Assembly (NCBI GenBank): GCA_937916025.1
Contig: CALGGX010000299.1
Coordinates: 1 to 6,384 of the forward strand
Direction: 5' to 3'
DNA length: 6,384 nucleotides
Source of the DNA: an uncultured Selenomonadales bacterium
GTDB lineage: Bacteria > Bacillota_C > Negativicutes > Selenomonadales > Selenomonadaceae
In this document: positions 1-6,238 of the stretch, one piece after another
Layout: every line of letters starts with the position of its first letter
Numbering within the stretch: the first letter of the stretch is position 1
Position numbers and translations under genes: made by a program
Notes under the pieces: generated by a model
Told to the model about the DNA's origin: nothing
The model's input: only the letters and a program-made list of their open reading frames with translations
The model's database searches: none

Positions 1-1
1 C

Positions 2-943
2 GACAGAGCGATCGGTAATGCTGCCGAAACAGTGTACGTGTGCGAGATGGATGAATACGCGCGCAAGACGTACTTCGCGAATTTCGATGTCGGCTCGGCG
101 ATTGTCGATTCCGATATTACGAAGGTCGATGAAAATGCGGTGCCGGATTTTGATATCTGTCTGGCGGGATTTCCGTGTCAGGCATTTTCATTGGCGGGGC
201 GGCGCGACGGCTTTGAAGACAATTATCGCGGCATATGTCGCGGGACGCTGTTTATGGATGTGGTTCGGATATGCGAGCGCGTGAAGCCTAAAGTGATCTT
301 CTGCGAGAATGTCAAGGGCTTGGTGATTCATGACAAAGGCAAGACGTTTGAAGTGATCCGCGCGGCGTTTGCATCAATCGGCTACAGAGTGCATTACAAA
401 GTATTGAACAGCAAAGATTACGGGCTGGCGCAAAATCGCGAGCGGATATATCTGGTGTGTTTTCGCGATGACATTTCCGACGACGGATTTGAATTTCCGG
501 AGCCGCTCAATCGGAAGGTGACGATTGCCGATATCATGGAAGATGCGCCGATCCCCGCGAAGTATTATCTGAGCGACGTTTACTTGAATGTCTTGCGCGA
601 GCACAAAGCGCGGCACGAAGCGGCGGGCAACGGCTTCGGTTACATTTTGAGAGACATTGACGGAATAGCCGGAGCGTTGGTATGCGGCGGGATGGGGCGC
701 GAGAAGAATTTAATTGTCGACAGTCGCCCGCACTCGACAATTCCGACGACGAAGATCAAAGGACGGGTGAATGACGAAAACGTGCGGAAGATGACGCCGC
801 GCGAATGGGCACGTCTGCAGGGCTTCCCCGACAGTTACGAATTGCCGGTTGCCGATACTCATCTTTATAAACAATTCGGCAACACGGTATCGGTGAACGT
901 GGTCGAGCGGATTGCGAAGTGCATAAGGTTGGTGATCGACTGA
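2..943 (+). CDS. DNA (cytosine-5)-methyltransferase, HpaII-type (5'-partial)
   Basis: Methylates cytosine at C5 to protect host DNA from the partner endonuclease; by resemblance to M.HpaII the target is expected to be CCGG. The reading frame is open from base 2, so the gene starts before the window; the GTG at 32 is internal and motif I (FxGxG, SAM binding) is missing. Visible motifs: the acidic motif II region (VYVCEMD, ~32-52), motif IV GFPCQAFS with the catalytic Cys codon at 176-178, motif VI ENV (305-313), motif VIII QNRERIY (431-451), a target-recognition region at roughly 450-780, motif IX TPREWARLQGFPDS (~793-834) and motif X QFGN (872-883). The target-recognition region, with KYYLS, GNGFGY and GGMGRE, is what I remember of M.HpaII and its relatives. 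The stop TGA (941-943) shares one base with the ATG of the endonuclease gene, so the two are co-transcribed and probably translationally coupled. C5-methyltransferase identity is near certain; CCGG specificity is inferred from similarity. Confidence 0.96.
   Translation, partial: DRAIGNAAETVYVCEMDEYARKTYFANFDVGSAIVDSDITKVDENAVPDFDICLAGFPCQAFSLAGRRDGFEDNYRGICRGTLFMDVVRICERVKPKVIFCENVKGLVIHDKGKTFEVIRAAFASIGYRVHYKVLNSKDYGLAQNRERIYLVCFRDDISDDGFEFPEPLNRKVTIADIMEDAPIPAKYYLSDVYLNVLREHKARHEAAGNGFGYILRDIDGIAGALVCGGMGREKNLIVDSRPHSTIPTTKIKGRVNDENVRKMTPREWARLQGFPDSYELPVADTHLYKQFGNTVSVNVVERIAKCIRLVID
931..935 (+). promoter_or_regulatory. Ribosome binding site of the endonuclease gene
   Basis: GGTGA lies inside the end of the methyltransferase gene, seven bases before the ATG at 943. 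It favours this ATG over the upstream in-frame GTG at 919. Since stop and start overlap by one base, ribosomes ending the methyltransferase could re-initiate here. Confidence 0.7.
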
Positions 944-1998
944 TGAAGGGCAATAAAGGCGAGTGGAGCGAGCTGTACGTGTTGTTGCGATTGCTTGCGG
1001 ACGGCAGACTGTATTCAGCCGACGAGGAACTGCGCAAAGTCGAAGACTGCTACTTGCCGGTGTTGAAAGTTCTGCGTGACGAGATTAATTTCAATAAGAT
1101 CGAGTATCGGCGGAGCGATCGGAAGTACGTCACGCTGTATCTGAATGACGCACGCATTCGTACGATTTCGACTGCCGAACTCGCCGAGGCGGCAACGACG
1201 ATTTTCGATGCGATCGAGCGTGGCAGCGGCGCATTTTCGATCGACGGCGCGGACGCGATCATGAGCAAACTCGAGTGCAAGCGAATCAAAGCCGGTTCCG
1301 GCGACAAGACCGACATCACTCTGCAAGTGCACGATCCGATCACGAATTACAACAGAATCTGCGGATATTCCATCAAATCCGATTTGGGCGGCGCGCCTAC
1401 TCTGCTGAATGCCTCGCGCGCGACGAACTTCCGATACTTCGTCGGCGATATGTCGGATGATGAAATGCATGCGATCAATGCGATCGACACGCGAAGTAAG
1501 ATCAAAGATCGGATGCGTCGACTTGACACATTGCAGTTCGTCTCGACCGTCAATGAAACATTCTCAGGCAATCTGCTGTTTATCTGCTTCGGCATGGAAA
1601 AAATCCTCGCCGAAACGCTGAAATTTCATTACGTCGAAGGCATCTCGGACTGCGCCGAAATCGCTTCCTTTCTTGAAGAGCGCAATCCGTTCAACCTCAA
1701 TGTCGCCGGCATTTACCGACACAAACTCAAGAAATTTCTGTGCGCGGTCGCGCTCGGTCTCAATCCTTCCAAGCAATGGAGCGGCATCGACGAAGCGAAC
1801 GGCGGCTACATCATCGTCACAGAATCCGGCGATGTCATTGCCTATCATCTCTACAATCGCGACAGTTTCGAGACATACCTGCTCAACCACACGAAGCTCG
1901 AAACGCCGTCGACCGGCAAGCACGACTTCGCCTCGATATACGTCGGCGACGACAATCGCAAGTACATCAACCTCAATCTGCAAATCCGATTCAAGTGA
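943..1998 (+). CDS. HpaII-family Type II restriction endonuclease
   Basis: Predicted to cut unmodified CCGG as partner of the upstream methyltransferase. From the ATG at 943 the protein has 351 residues, close to HpaII as I remember it. The N-terminus MKGNKGEWSELYVLL is characteristic of the HpaII restriction endonuclease family. A likely catalytic core is D124 (in GDKTDITLQ) followed by S143-I144-K145 (GYSIKS), a PD-(D/E)xK-like arrangement with Ser at the usual acidic position; this active-site assignment is an inference. An in-frame GTG at 919 would add eight residues, but GGTGA at 931-935 sits seven bases before the ATG and fixes that start. No membrane segment or signal peptide is seen. 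The reading frame is intact, so the enzyme is probably active. No controller (C) gene lies between the two genes, and the gene is followed directly by a terminator. Confidence 0.93.
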   Translation: MKGNKGEWSELYVLLRLLADGRLYSADEELRKVEDCYLPVLKVLRDEINFNKIEYRRSDRKYVTLYLNDARIRTISTAELAEAATTIFDAIERGSGAFSIDGADAIMSKLECKRIKAGSGDKTDITLQVHDPITNYNRICGYSIKSDLGGAPTLLNASRATNFRYFVGDMSDDEMHAINAIDTRSKIKDRMRRLDTLQFVSTVNETFSGNLLFICFGMEKILAETLKFHYVEGISDCAEIASFLEERNPFNLNVAGIYRHKLKKFLCAVALGLNPSKQWSGIDEANGGYIIVTESGDVIAYHLYNRDSFETYLLNHTKLETPSTGKHDFASIYVGDDNRKYINLNLQIRFK

Positions 1999-2000
1999 TC

Positions 2001-2045
2001 GCAAAAAAATCAGCCGCGCGGATTTGCACGGCTTTTTTTTTTTTT
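2001..2045. terminator. Bidirectional intrinsic terminator between convergent units
   Basis: AGCCGCGC (2012-2019) pairs with GCACGGCT (2026-2033) across a six-base loop, with one mismatch. On the plus strand a 13-base T run (2033-2045) follows; on the minus strand the run of seven A at 2003-2009 becomes the T tract. It therefore ends both the restriction-modification unit and the iron operon. The stop codon TAA of the FTR1 gene (2044-2046, minus) lies in the T run. Confidence 0.9.
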
Positions 2046-3249
2046 ACGCAACCGACTCTTCGCTCTGTTGCTGTTGATGACGGCGGTACAAATACGCTCC
2101 GACGCCGAGCGCGAGCAATGCAATTTGAATGCCGAACGTTTCGTACGTCGGATAAATTCCGAGCACGTCGATTGTGGGCACCGGCAGATTTTCGATCGGA
2201 CTTTGCGAGATCACTCCGCCTTCCTGCAATTCTTTGATGCCGCCGCCCGCGAACGTCACCGCCAATAGATACATCAGCACGCTCGTAAACAGGAAGAACG
2301 GCTTCAGCGGTATTCTCAACACGCCATGTTGCAAGCCGAAAAACAAAATCGCAATCACGACGCCGCCCGCGATAAAGCCCGCCCAGATCATTTCGACATC
2401 CGCCGATGAGTTGTTGAACAACGCCTGGTAAAACAAAATGACTTCCGCGCCTTCGCGATACACCGCCAAAAATGCCGCCAGCGCGAGTGCTTTCGCCTTG
2501 CCGCTCGTCATCGACTTGTCGACCATGCCTTGAATGTATTTCTTCCATTCGCGAGCATCCGCTTTGCCGCCGAGCCACGCGCTCGTTCCGATCAATACCA
2601 CGACCGCAAACAACGCCGTCGCGCCTTCGAGAATCTCGCGCCCGGCACCCGCCGCCGTCGATTCCAATACCGTCGCAAACAGATACGCCGTTGCAAAGCT
2701 CGCGATAATCGCCGCAATCATTGCGTTATATACCGTGTCGAGATATTTCTCGTTGCCGCTTTTCTGAAGGTACGCGATGATCGCGACCAAAACCAAAATC
2801 GCTTCGAGACCTTCGCGCAACAGGATTAAAAACGCCGGAAAAAACGACGCCCAACCGCCTTGCGAGCCGTGCGCATTTTCCATTGCCGTAACGTTCTCGT
2901 GCACCATTTCAATCAACGTCGCCGCTTCCTGCTCGACTTTTTCAATCGGATCGCCCGCGAGCATCGCCTTCTTCACCTTGTAGAACTGATACTCCGTAAT
3001 GCCGACCGATTTGCTCGAAACCGTTACGCGGAGCGCGCCTTCCATGCCTTCTTTTTCGTAAATGCCGTAATACGCGTCGTTGATTTTCTCTTTAGCCGCG
3101 CGTCCGTCGCCCGTCCGATATATGTCGAGTGCTTCATTGATCGTCGCTTCGATTTGGTTCGCCAATTCATGCCATTTCGGAGCCGCCTCGCCCGTCGAAA
3201 ACTGTATCAGAATTATCGCCGTCAAAACCGTCAATAACAATTTCTTCAT
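2044..3249 (-). CDS. FTR1/EfeU-family high-affinity iron permease with N-terminal periplasmic domain
   Basis: Inner-membrane iron permease of the FTR1 (yeast Ftr1p/bacterial EfeU) family, 401 residues from the ATG at 3249. Residues 1 to ~22 form a signal sequence. Residues ~23-130 are a soluble, helical, Glu-rich extracytoplasmic domain of the kind that precedes the permease in many bacterial FTR1 proteins. From ~133 onward there are about seven hydrophobic helices. The two signature iron-binding motifs are intact: REGLE (145-149) and REGAE (265-269). The C-terminus is a short Gln-rich tail (HQQQQ, 391-395). An in-frame TTG at 3258 would add three residues, but GGTGA directly touches it, whereas the ATG at 3249 has that site nine bases upstream. 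It is the last gene of the exbB-exbD-tonB operon, 18 bp after tonB. No multicopper ferroxidase, EfeO/EfeB or P19-type partner is in the window. The exact iron form transported is not shown by sequence. Confidence 0.95.
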   Translation of the reverse strand: MKKLLLTVLTAIILIQFSTGEAAPKWHELANQIEATINEALDIYRTGDGRAAKEKINDAYYGIYEKEGMEGALRVTVSSKSVGITEYQFYKVKKAMLAGDPIEKVEQEAATLIEMVHENVTAMENAHGSQGGWASFFPAFLILLREGLEAILVLVAIIAYLQKSGNEKYLDTVYNAMIAAIIASFATAYLFATVLESTAAGAGREILEGATALFAVVVLIGTSAWLGGKADAREWKKYIQGMVDKSMTSGKAKALALAAFLAVYREGAEVILFYQALFNNSSADVEMIWAGFIAGGVVIAILFFGLQHGVLRIPLKPFFLFTSVLMYLLAVTFAGGGIKELQEGGVISQSPIENLPVPTIDVLGIYPTYETFGIQIALLALGVGAYLYRRHQQQQSEESVA

Positions 3250-3258
3250 CGCCGTCAA

Positions 3259-3263
3259 TCACC
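3259..3263 (-). promoter_or_regulatory. Ribosome binding site of the FTR1 gene
   Basis: GGTGA on the minus strand in the 18-bp tonB-FTR1 gap is nine bases before the ATG at 3249. It decides the start in favour of that ATG over the TTG at 3258. Confidence 0.6.
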
Positions 3264-3267
3264 GCCG

Positions 3268-4011
3268 TCATAAAAAGTTTTTGAAATTGAATGTAATGAT
3301 CTTGTCGCATTCCATGGGCTTGCCTTCTTGATCGAGCGCGGGTTTGAATGTCCATTTCGCCGCCGCCGTCATCGCGATTTGATCGACCATCATTCGCCCG
3401 GACGTGCGCATGATCTTCGTCTTCTTAACCATGCCGTCCTTGCCGATCGTCCCCGCCACGCTGACATAGCCGCCGTAATTCAATCCGCCGCCTTTCGGAG
3501 GATATGCTTCCGATAAAGTGATCGGCGGCTCGCCCAATTGTTGTTTGCCCTTCGCCACGACAATTTCCGAGTTCTCCGCGTCGTCTTTTTTGAGTGCTTC
3601 GTCGAGTTTCTTCGCGGCTTCGCCTTCGTCTTTTGCAATTGAAGCCTTGCTCGGAAGCGGCGGCGGCGGAGTTTCAATCTTCGGTGTCGGCGGCGGCGGA
3701 GGCGGCGGCGGTTCGAGCACCGGCGTTTCAATCGGCGGCAAGTCCGGTATCACCAACGGCGGGAAGTCGAATTCGGAATAAACTTCTTCCGGCTCCGAAG
3801 CCGCCTCTTCTATCGGAATTGCTTCTTCGGATATAACGACAGGTTCCGGTTCCGATAAATCCACGTCGATCCAATCCATTTCCTGTACGATTTCAAGGCG
3901 CGGCTCCGGCATCAAATGCGGCAACACATACACCGCGCCCAACCATGTCAACAGATGAAATACAATCGATGCCAAGATCGTCGTTCGCCAATATGTCGAA
4001 TACGCCTTCAT
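3268..4011 (-). CDS. tonB: TonB family energy transducer
   Basis: TonB spans the periplasm and passes energy from the ExbB/ExbD motor to TonB-dependent outer-membrane receptors. The 247-residue protein has a single N-terminal membrane helix (~10-31) containing S15-x3-H19, which matches the SxxxH motif needed for coupling to ExbB/ExbD in E. coli TonB. A long acidic, proline-rich linker follows (~36-120), including eight consecutive prolines (101-108). The C-terminal domain (~165-247) ends with the familiar pattern: GKDGMVKK, RTSG (202-205), AKWTFKPA and a final beta strand ITFNF. The linker is of the Glu-Pro type with little of the Lys-Pro part known from E. coli. The start ATG overlaps the stop of exbD by four bases (ATGA, 4008-4011), and GGAG lies eight bases upstream. 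A Gly-rich reading of the opposite strand at ~3660-3720 is only the shadow of the polyproline codons. Confidence 0.95.
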   Translation of the reverse strand: MKAYSTYWRTTILASIVFHLLTWLGAVYVLPHLMPEPRLEIVQEMDWIDVDLSEPEPVVISEEAIPIEEAASEPEEVYSEFDFPPLVIPDLPPIETPVLEPPPPPPPPTPKIETPPPPLPSKASIAKDEGEAAKKLDEALKKDDAENSEIVVAKGKQQLGEPPITLSEAYPPKGGGLNYGGYVSVAGTIGKDGMVKKTKIMRTSGRMMVDQIAMTAAAKWTFKPALDQEGKPMECDKIITFNFKNFL

Positions 4012-4418
4012 TTTGCAATCTCCGTCGCGATCGACACGTGTTTTGCGCCGGATTTTTTAAGCAGATCGAGCACCGCCACGACGCTCTCGTATCTCGCCGA
4101 GCGATCGCCGCGCAACACAAACACCACGTTGCGATTCGATTCCAATGCCGCATGCACTCTCGACGCCAATTCGCCGCTCGGAACGCCATCCTTGTCAAAC
4201 AAAATTCCGCCGTCCGGCAATATAGTGATCGGAACCACCGTCGGACGCGTTTCCATGTTTGCACTCGTCGCTTGCGGCAAATTCACTTGCAGAGTGTTTG
4301 TCTGCACCATGTAAATCGTGCTGATCATGAAGAAGACGAGCAGGAACAACATTATGTCGATCATCGGAATGATCATGACGGTCGGTTGCGCGTTGACGCG
4401 AAAATCTCTCCGCCGCAT
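4008..4418 (-). CDS. exbD: ExbD family proton-channel subunit of the TonB motor
   Basis: ExbD pairs with ExbB to form the inner-membrane proton channel that powers TonB. At 136 residues it has the family's usual size. A short basic cytoplasmic N-terminus (MRRRDFR) is followed by one membrane helix (~14-35) carrying D21 (PMIDIMLFLL), equivalent to the essential proton-carrying Asp of ExbD/TolR. The rest is the periplasmic domain, with VNLPQA, ILPDGG and a C-terminal helix-strand segment (LLKKSGAKHVSIAT). Its ATG abuts the stop of exbB with no gap, and a GGTGG-type ribosome site lies in the last codons of exbB. Its stop overlaps tonB by four bases. The order exbB-exbD-tonB and the presence of TonB favour ExbD over TolR. 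Confidence 0.95.
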   Translation of the reverse strand: MRRRDFRVNAQPTVMIIPMIDIMLFLLVFFMISTIYMVQTNTLQVNLPQATSANMETRPTVVPITILPDGGILFDKDGVPSGELASRVHAALESNRNVVFVLRGDRSARYESVVAVLDLLKKSGAKHVSIATEIAK

Positions 4419-5027
4419 TCACGCCACCTTCTTCTGCAATGACAACAAGACGACGTTCATGGTTTTGTCGAGGACGGTGAGAATTTCGTCGAGCTTCTGC
4501 GCGAAATACGTATGGACGATCAGCGCGAAGATCGCCACGCAAAGTCCTGTCGCCGTCGCGATCAATGCCTCGCCGATTCCGCCGGTGATCGCCAGCGGCT
4601 GACCGGATTGCACCGCGAAGATGTTGAACGACTCGATCATGCCGCTGATGGTTCCGAGCAGTCCGAGCAACGGCGCGAGCGTCACGATCATCGACAAGTA
4701 ATTCAATCGCGCGCGGAGTTTCGATGCTTCTTCGTCGTGCGCGCCGAGCATCGCCAATTCAATATCTTCGCCTTTGACGGCCGCCTCGACTCCCGAGCGC
4801 GCCACCGCTCCCAAACTGCCGCTCTCGTTTCGACACAGAGCCAAGCCCGCGTCGATGTCGGCATTGCCGAGCCGATCGCGGAGTGCATTCAAAAAATTAT
4901 CGCTGTCTTGTTTCGCGTACCGATAAAACCGAAATCGCTCGATGCCGATTGCCGCCACCGCAATTGAACACAACAGCAGAAGGTACATCACCGGTCCGCC
5001 TTTTGCAAACAGCTCCGTTGCTTCCAA
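4419..5027 (-). CDS. exbB: ExbB (MotA/TolQ/ExbB proton channel family)
   Basis: ExbB is the multimeric scaffold of the TonB motor. The 202-residue protein has the three membrane helices expected: ~13-29, ~112-131 and ~151-172, with a cytoplasmic domain of about 80 residues between the first two. The second helix has the family pattern APLLGLLGTISGM (118-130). The third has GGIGEALIATATGL (149-162), including E153, which matches the conserved Glu of the ExbB/TolQ channel. The start is TTG at 5027, supported by a strong GGAGG nine bases upstream; the next in-frame ATG (residue 14) lies inside the first membrane helix and would destroy it. It is the first gene of the operon, directly downstream of a Fur-like operator, so repression by iron is likely. 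Confidence 0.95.
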   Translation of the reverse strand: MEATELFAKGGPVMYLLLLCSIAVAAIGIERFRFYRYAKQDSDNFLNALRDRLGNADIDAGLALCRNESGSLGAVARSGVEAAVKGEDIELAMLGAHDEEASKLRARLNYLSMIVTLAPLLGLLGTISGMIESFNIFAVQSGQPLAITGGIGEALIATATGLCVAIFALIVHTYFAQKLDEILTVLDKTMNVVLLSLQKKVA

Positions 5028-5036
5028 AAATGATCT

Positions 5037-5041
5037 CCTCC
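5037..5041 (-). promoter_or_regulatory. Ribosome binding site fixing the TTG start of exbB
   Basis: GGAGG on the minus strand sits nine bases before the TTG at 5027. It is the strongest ribosome site in the window and supports a non-ATG start for the first gene of the operon. Confidence 0.8.
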
Positions 5042-5046
5042 GTTTG

Positions 5047-5063
5047 TCAATAATGATTATTGA
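5047..5063. promoter_or_regulatory. Fur-box-like operator (perfect 8-1-8 inverted repeat)
   Basis: TCAATAAT-G-ATTATTGA is a perfect palindrome around position 5055. Compared with the 7-1-7 Fur consensus TGATAATNATTATCA, the AATNATT core and outer positions match at 10 of the 14 arm bases. It lies between the iron-uptake operon and apbE. It overlaps the -35 of the plus promoter and follows the -10 of the minus promoter, so bound repressor could shut both. Binding by Fur is inferred from sequence and context; another Fur-family regulator is possible. Confidence 0.8.
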
Positions 5064-5087
5064 TTTTGCTTGCTAATATACTACAAT
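5060..5087 (+). promoter_or_regulatory. Predicted sigma-70-type promoter of apbE
   Basis: TTGATT (5060-5065) and TACAAT (5082-5087) are separated by 16 bases, which would start transcription near 5094, about 36 bases before the apbE ATG. The -35 element overlaps the right arm of the Fur-like palindrome. Confidence 0.6.
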
Positions 5088-5103
5088 CAAGAATGATTTG
5101 CAA
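5075..5103 (-). promoter_or_regulatory. Predicted sigma-70-type promoter of the exbB operon
   Basis: Read on the minus strand, TTGCAA (5098-5103) and TATATT (5075-5080) are separated by 17 bases. Transcription would start near 5068, placing the Fur-like palindrome in the first ~20 transcribed bases, a typical blocking position. This promoter interleaves with the divergent apbE promoter. Confidence 0.6.
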
Positions 5104-5120
5104 TGAATTTTTATCGGAGT

Positions 5121-5124
5121 GAGG
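5121..5124 (+). promoter_or_regulatory. Ribosome binding site of apbE
   Basis: GAGG (followed by AAGG) lies five bases before the ATG at 5130, with GGAG at 5116-5119 as a further match. This favours 5130 over the in-frame ATG at 5103, which would place nine extra residues before the lipoprotein signal and has no ribosome site. Confidence 0.7.
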
Positions 5125-5129
5125 AAGGC

Positions 5130-6041
5130 ATGAAAAAATTGTTGACGGCGATTTTGATCGTGTTGTTGCTCGGCGGTTGCGGCAAGTCGGAGCAGATCGA
5201 GCGGAGCGAGATTGCAATGCACACGATCATCACGTTAAAAGCGAACGGAAGTTCCGCGCGGAAGGCGATCGATCAATCGTTTCGACGAATTGCGGAGCTC
5301 GAGAAGATTTTTGATGTCGACACAAAAAAAATGAACGCCGCCGCCGGAAACGGAGAGTTCATTCAAGTCAATCGCGAGACGTTTGAGATGCTCGAGCTCG
5401 CGCGGGAATTTCATGATCGGACGGACGGAGCGTTCGACGTGACATTGGGCGCGGCGATCGAATTGTGGAATTTCGGCGATGAAAATCCGAGAGTTCCGCG
5501 CGGAGCGGAGATCGAAGAAGTAAAGTCTCGCGTTGGCTTTGAACATCTGAAATTGCGCGCCGAAGATTGCAGTGTCAATACAGATCGCGCGGGTGTTTCG
5601 ATCAATTTCGGCGGCATTGCCAAGGGATATGCGGCGGATGAAGTTCGAAAGATTTTTGTCGAAAACGGCATCGACGACGGGCTGATCGATTTCGGTACGA
5701 GCACGCTCTTCGCCGTCGGCAAAAAAAATGTTGGCTTGAAAAAACCGAGCAAGCCCGATGAATTGATTGATGTGATCGAACTCGAAAATGCCGCGCTGTC
5801 GACTTCGGGCGATTACATGAAGTTCTTCATTGTCGACGGGCGGCGGTATCATCACATCATCGATCCGAGAACTTGCGCGCCGGTCGAGAACGGAATTTCA
5901 GCCGTGAGCGTCGTCGTCGACGGCGATCTCGAAAATTGCTGCGCGATTGCCGACATTTTGAGCACGGCGATTTTCGTGACGGGCGAAGATCGGGCGGCAA
6001 AAATTTTTCCAAACGTCAATTACATGATCTTCAGGCGTTGA
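5130..6041 (+). CDS. apbE: FAD:protein FMN transferase (ApbE family), predicted lipoprotein
   Basis: ApbE uses FAD to attach FMN covalently to Thr/Ser of exported flavoproteins, outside the cytoplasmic membrane, and needs a divalent metal. From the ATG at 5130 it has 303 residues. Residues 1-17 are a lipoprotein signal with lipobox LGGC (14-17), so C17 would be lipidated. Family motifs in order: MHTIITL (30-36), AFDVTLGAAIELWNFG (101-116), INFGGIAKGYAAD (158-170), DFGTST (187-192), STSGDY (224-229), RYHHIIDP (239-246) and ADILSTA (274-280). D275 and T279 match the metal-binding D/T pair. Two spots differ from the common pattern: DPRTC where DPxTG is usual (C249), and GTST where many members have GGN; both look tolerable. 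It is divergent from the exbB operon with a shared operator, so a role in iron-responsive periplasmic redox chemistry is inferred. No match to the ApbE target motif (D/S-G-A-T-like) was seen in the neighbouring proteins, so its substrate is elsewhere. Confidence 0.94.
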   Translation: MKKLLTAILIVLLLGGCGKSEQIERSEIAMHTIITLKANGSSARKAIDQSFRRIAELEKIFDVDTKKMNAAAGNGEFIQVNRETFEMLELAREFHDRTDGAFDVTLGAAIELWNFGDENPRVPRGAEIEEVKSRVGFEHLKLRAEDCSVNTDRAGVSINFGGIAKGYAADEVRKIFVENGIDDGLIDFGTSTLFAVGKKNVGLKKPSKPDELIDVIELENAALSTSGDYMKFFIVDGRRYHHIIDPRTCAPVENGISAVSVVVDGDLENCCAIADILSTAIFVTGEDRAAKIFPNVNYMIFRR

Positions 6042-6238
6042 ATGATGCCGTCCGCGATAATTCCGATCATCATTCCCGTCAAGATGCCGCAAATGCCGAG
6101 TATCGGCAGATAATTGATCAGCCGAATGCCGTTCGTGAGGACGACGGCGATTGCGAGTTGCCCGAGGTTGTGCACGAAACCGCCCGCCGAACTTATTCCG
6201 ATTGTCGAAAACGCGCCGCATTTTTTCAGCAAAAACAT
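6020..6238 (-). pseudogene. C-terminal remnant of a Gx-family / heptaprenyl diphosphate synthase component I-like membrane protein
   Basis: The 72 residues start MFLLKKCGAF and continue GISSAGGFVHNLGQL, then NYLPILGICGILTGMMIGIIADGI. This matches, from memory, the last two membrane helices of the Gx transporter family (COG4769, Hpre_diP_synt_I), an ECF-S-like protein of usually ~170 residues. The N-terminal ~100 residues are missing. Upstream in frame there is a TAG just two codons before the ATG, then very AT-rich DNA with further stops, so the 5' part was lost rather than missed. A weak AAGGGTGG-like ribosome site lies ~10 bases before the ATG, so a short peptide could still be made; I prefer a gene remnant. 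It is convergent with apbE and overlaps its 3' end by 22 bp. Gx-family genes often lie near apbE genes, which supports the family call and hints that this was once a linked locus. Confidence 0.7.

Noticed and set aside
919..942. Earlier GTG start for the endonuclease
   Set aside because: No good ribosome site before it, and the family N-terminus begins at the ATG at 943.
1991..2578. 195-codon minus-strand frame overlapping the FTR1 gene
   Set aside because: Arg- and Gly-rich shadow in another frame of the FTR1 gene; it also runs through the terminator.
3250..3258. TTG start adding three residues to FTR1
   Set aside because: The GGTGA site touches this TTG directly; the ATG at 3249 has normal spacing.
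3518..3781. Plus-strand frame encoding a glycine-rich protein
   Set aside because: It is the complement of the polyproline codons of tonB.
2044..5027. ApbE flavinylation target motif in FTR1, TonB, ExbD or ExbB
   Set aside because: No D/S-G-A-T-like motif seen in any of the four proteins.
5235..5855. 206-codon open frame on the minus strand inside apbE
   Set aside because: It lies antisense to a gene with clear ApbE motifs, and its translation shows no family motif or plausible ribosome site.
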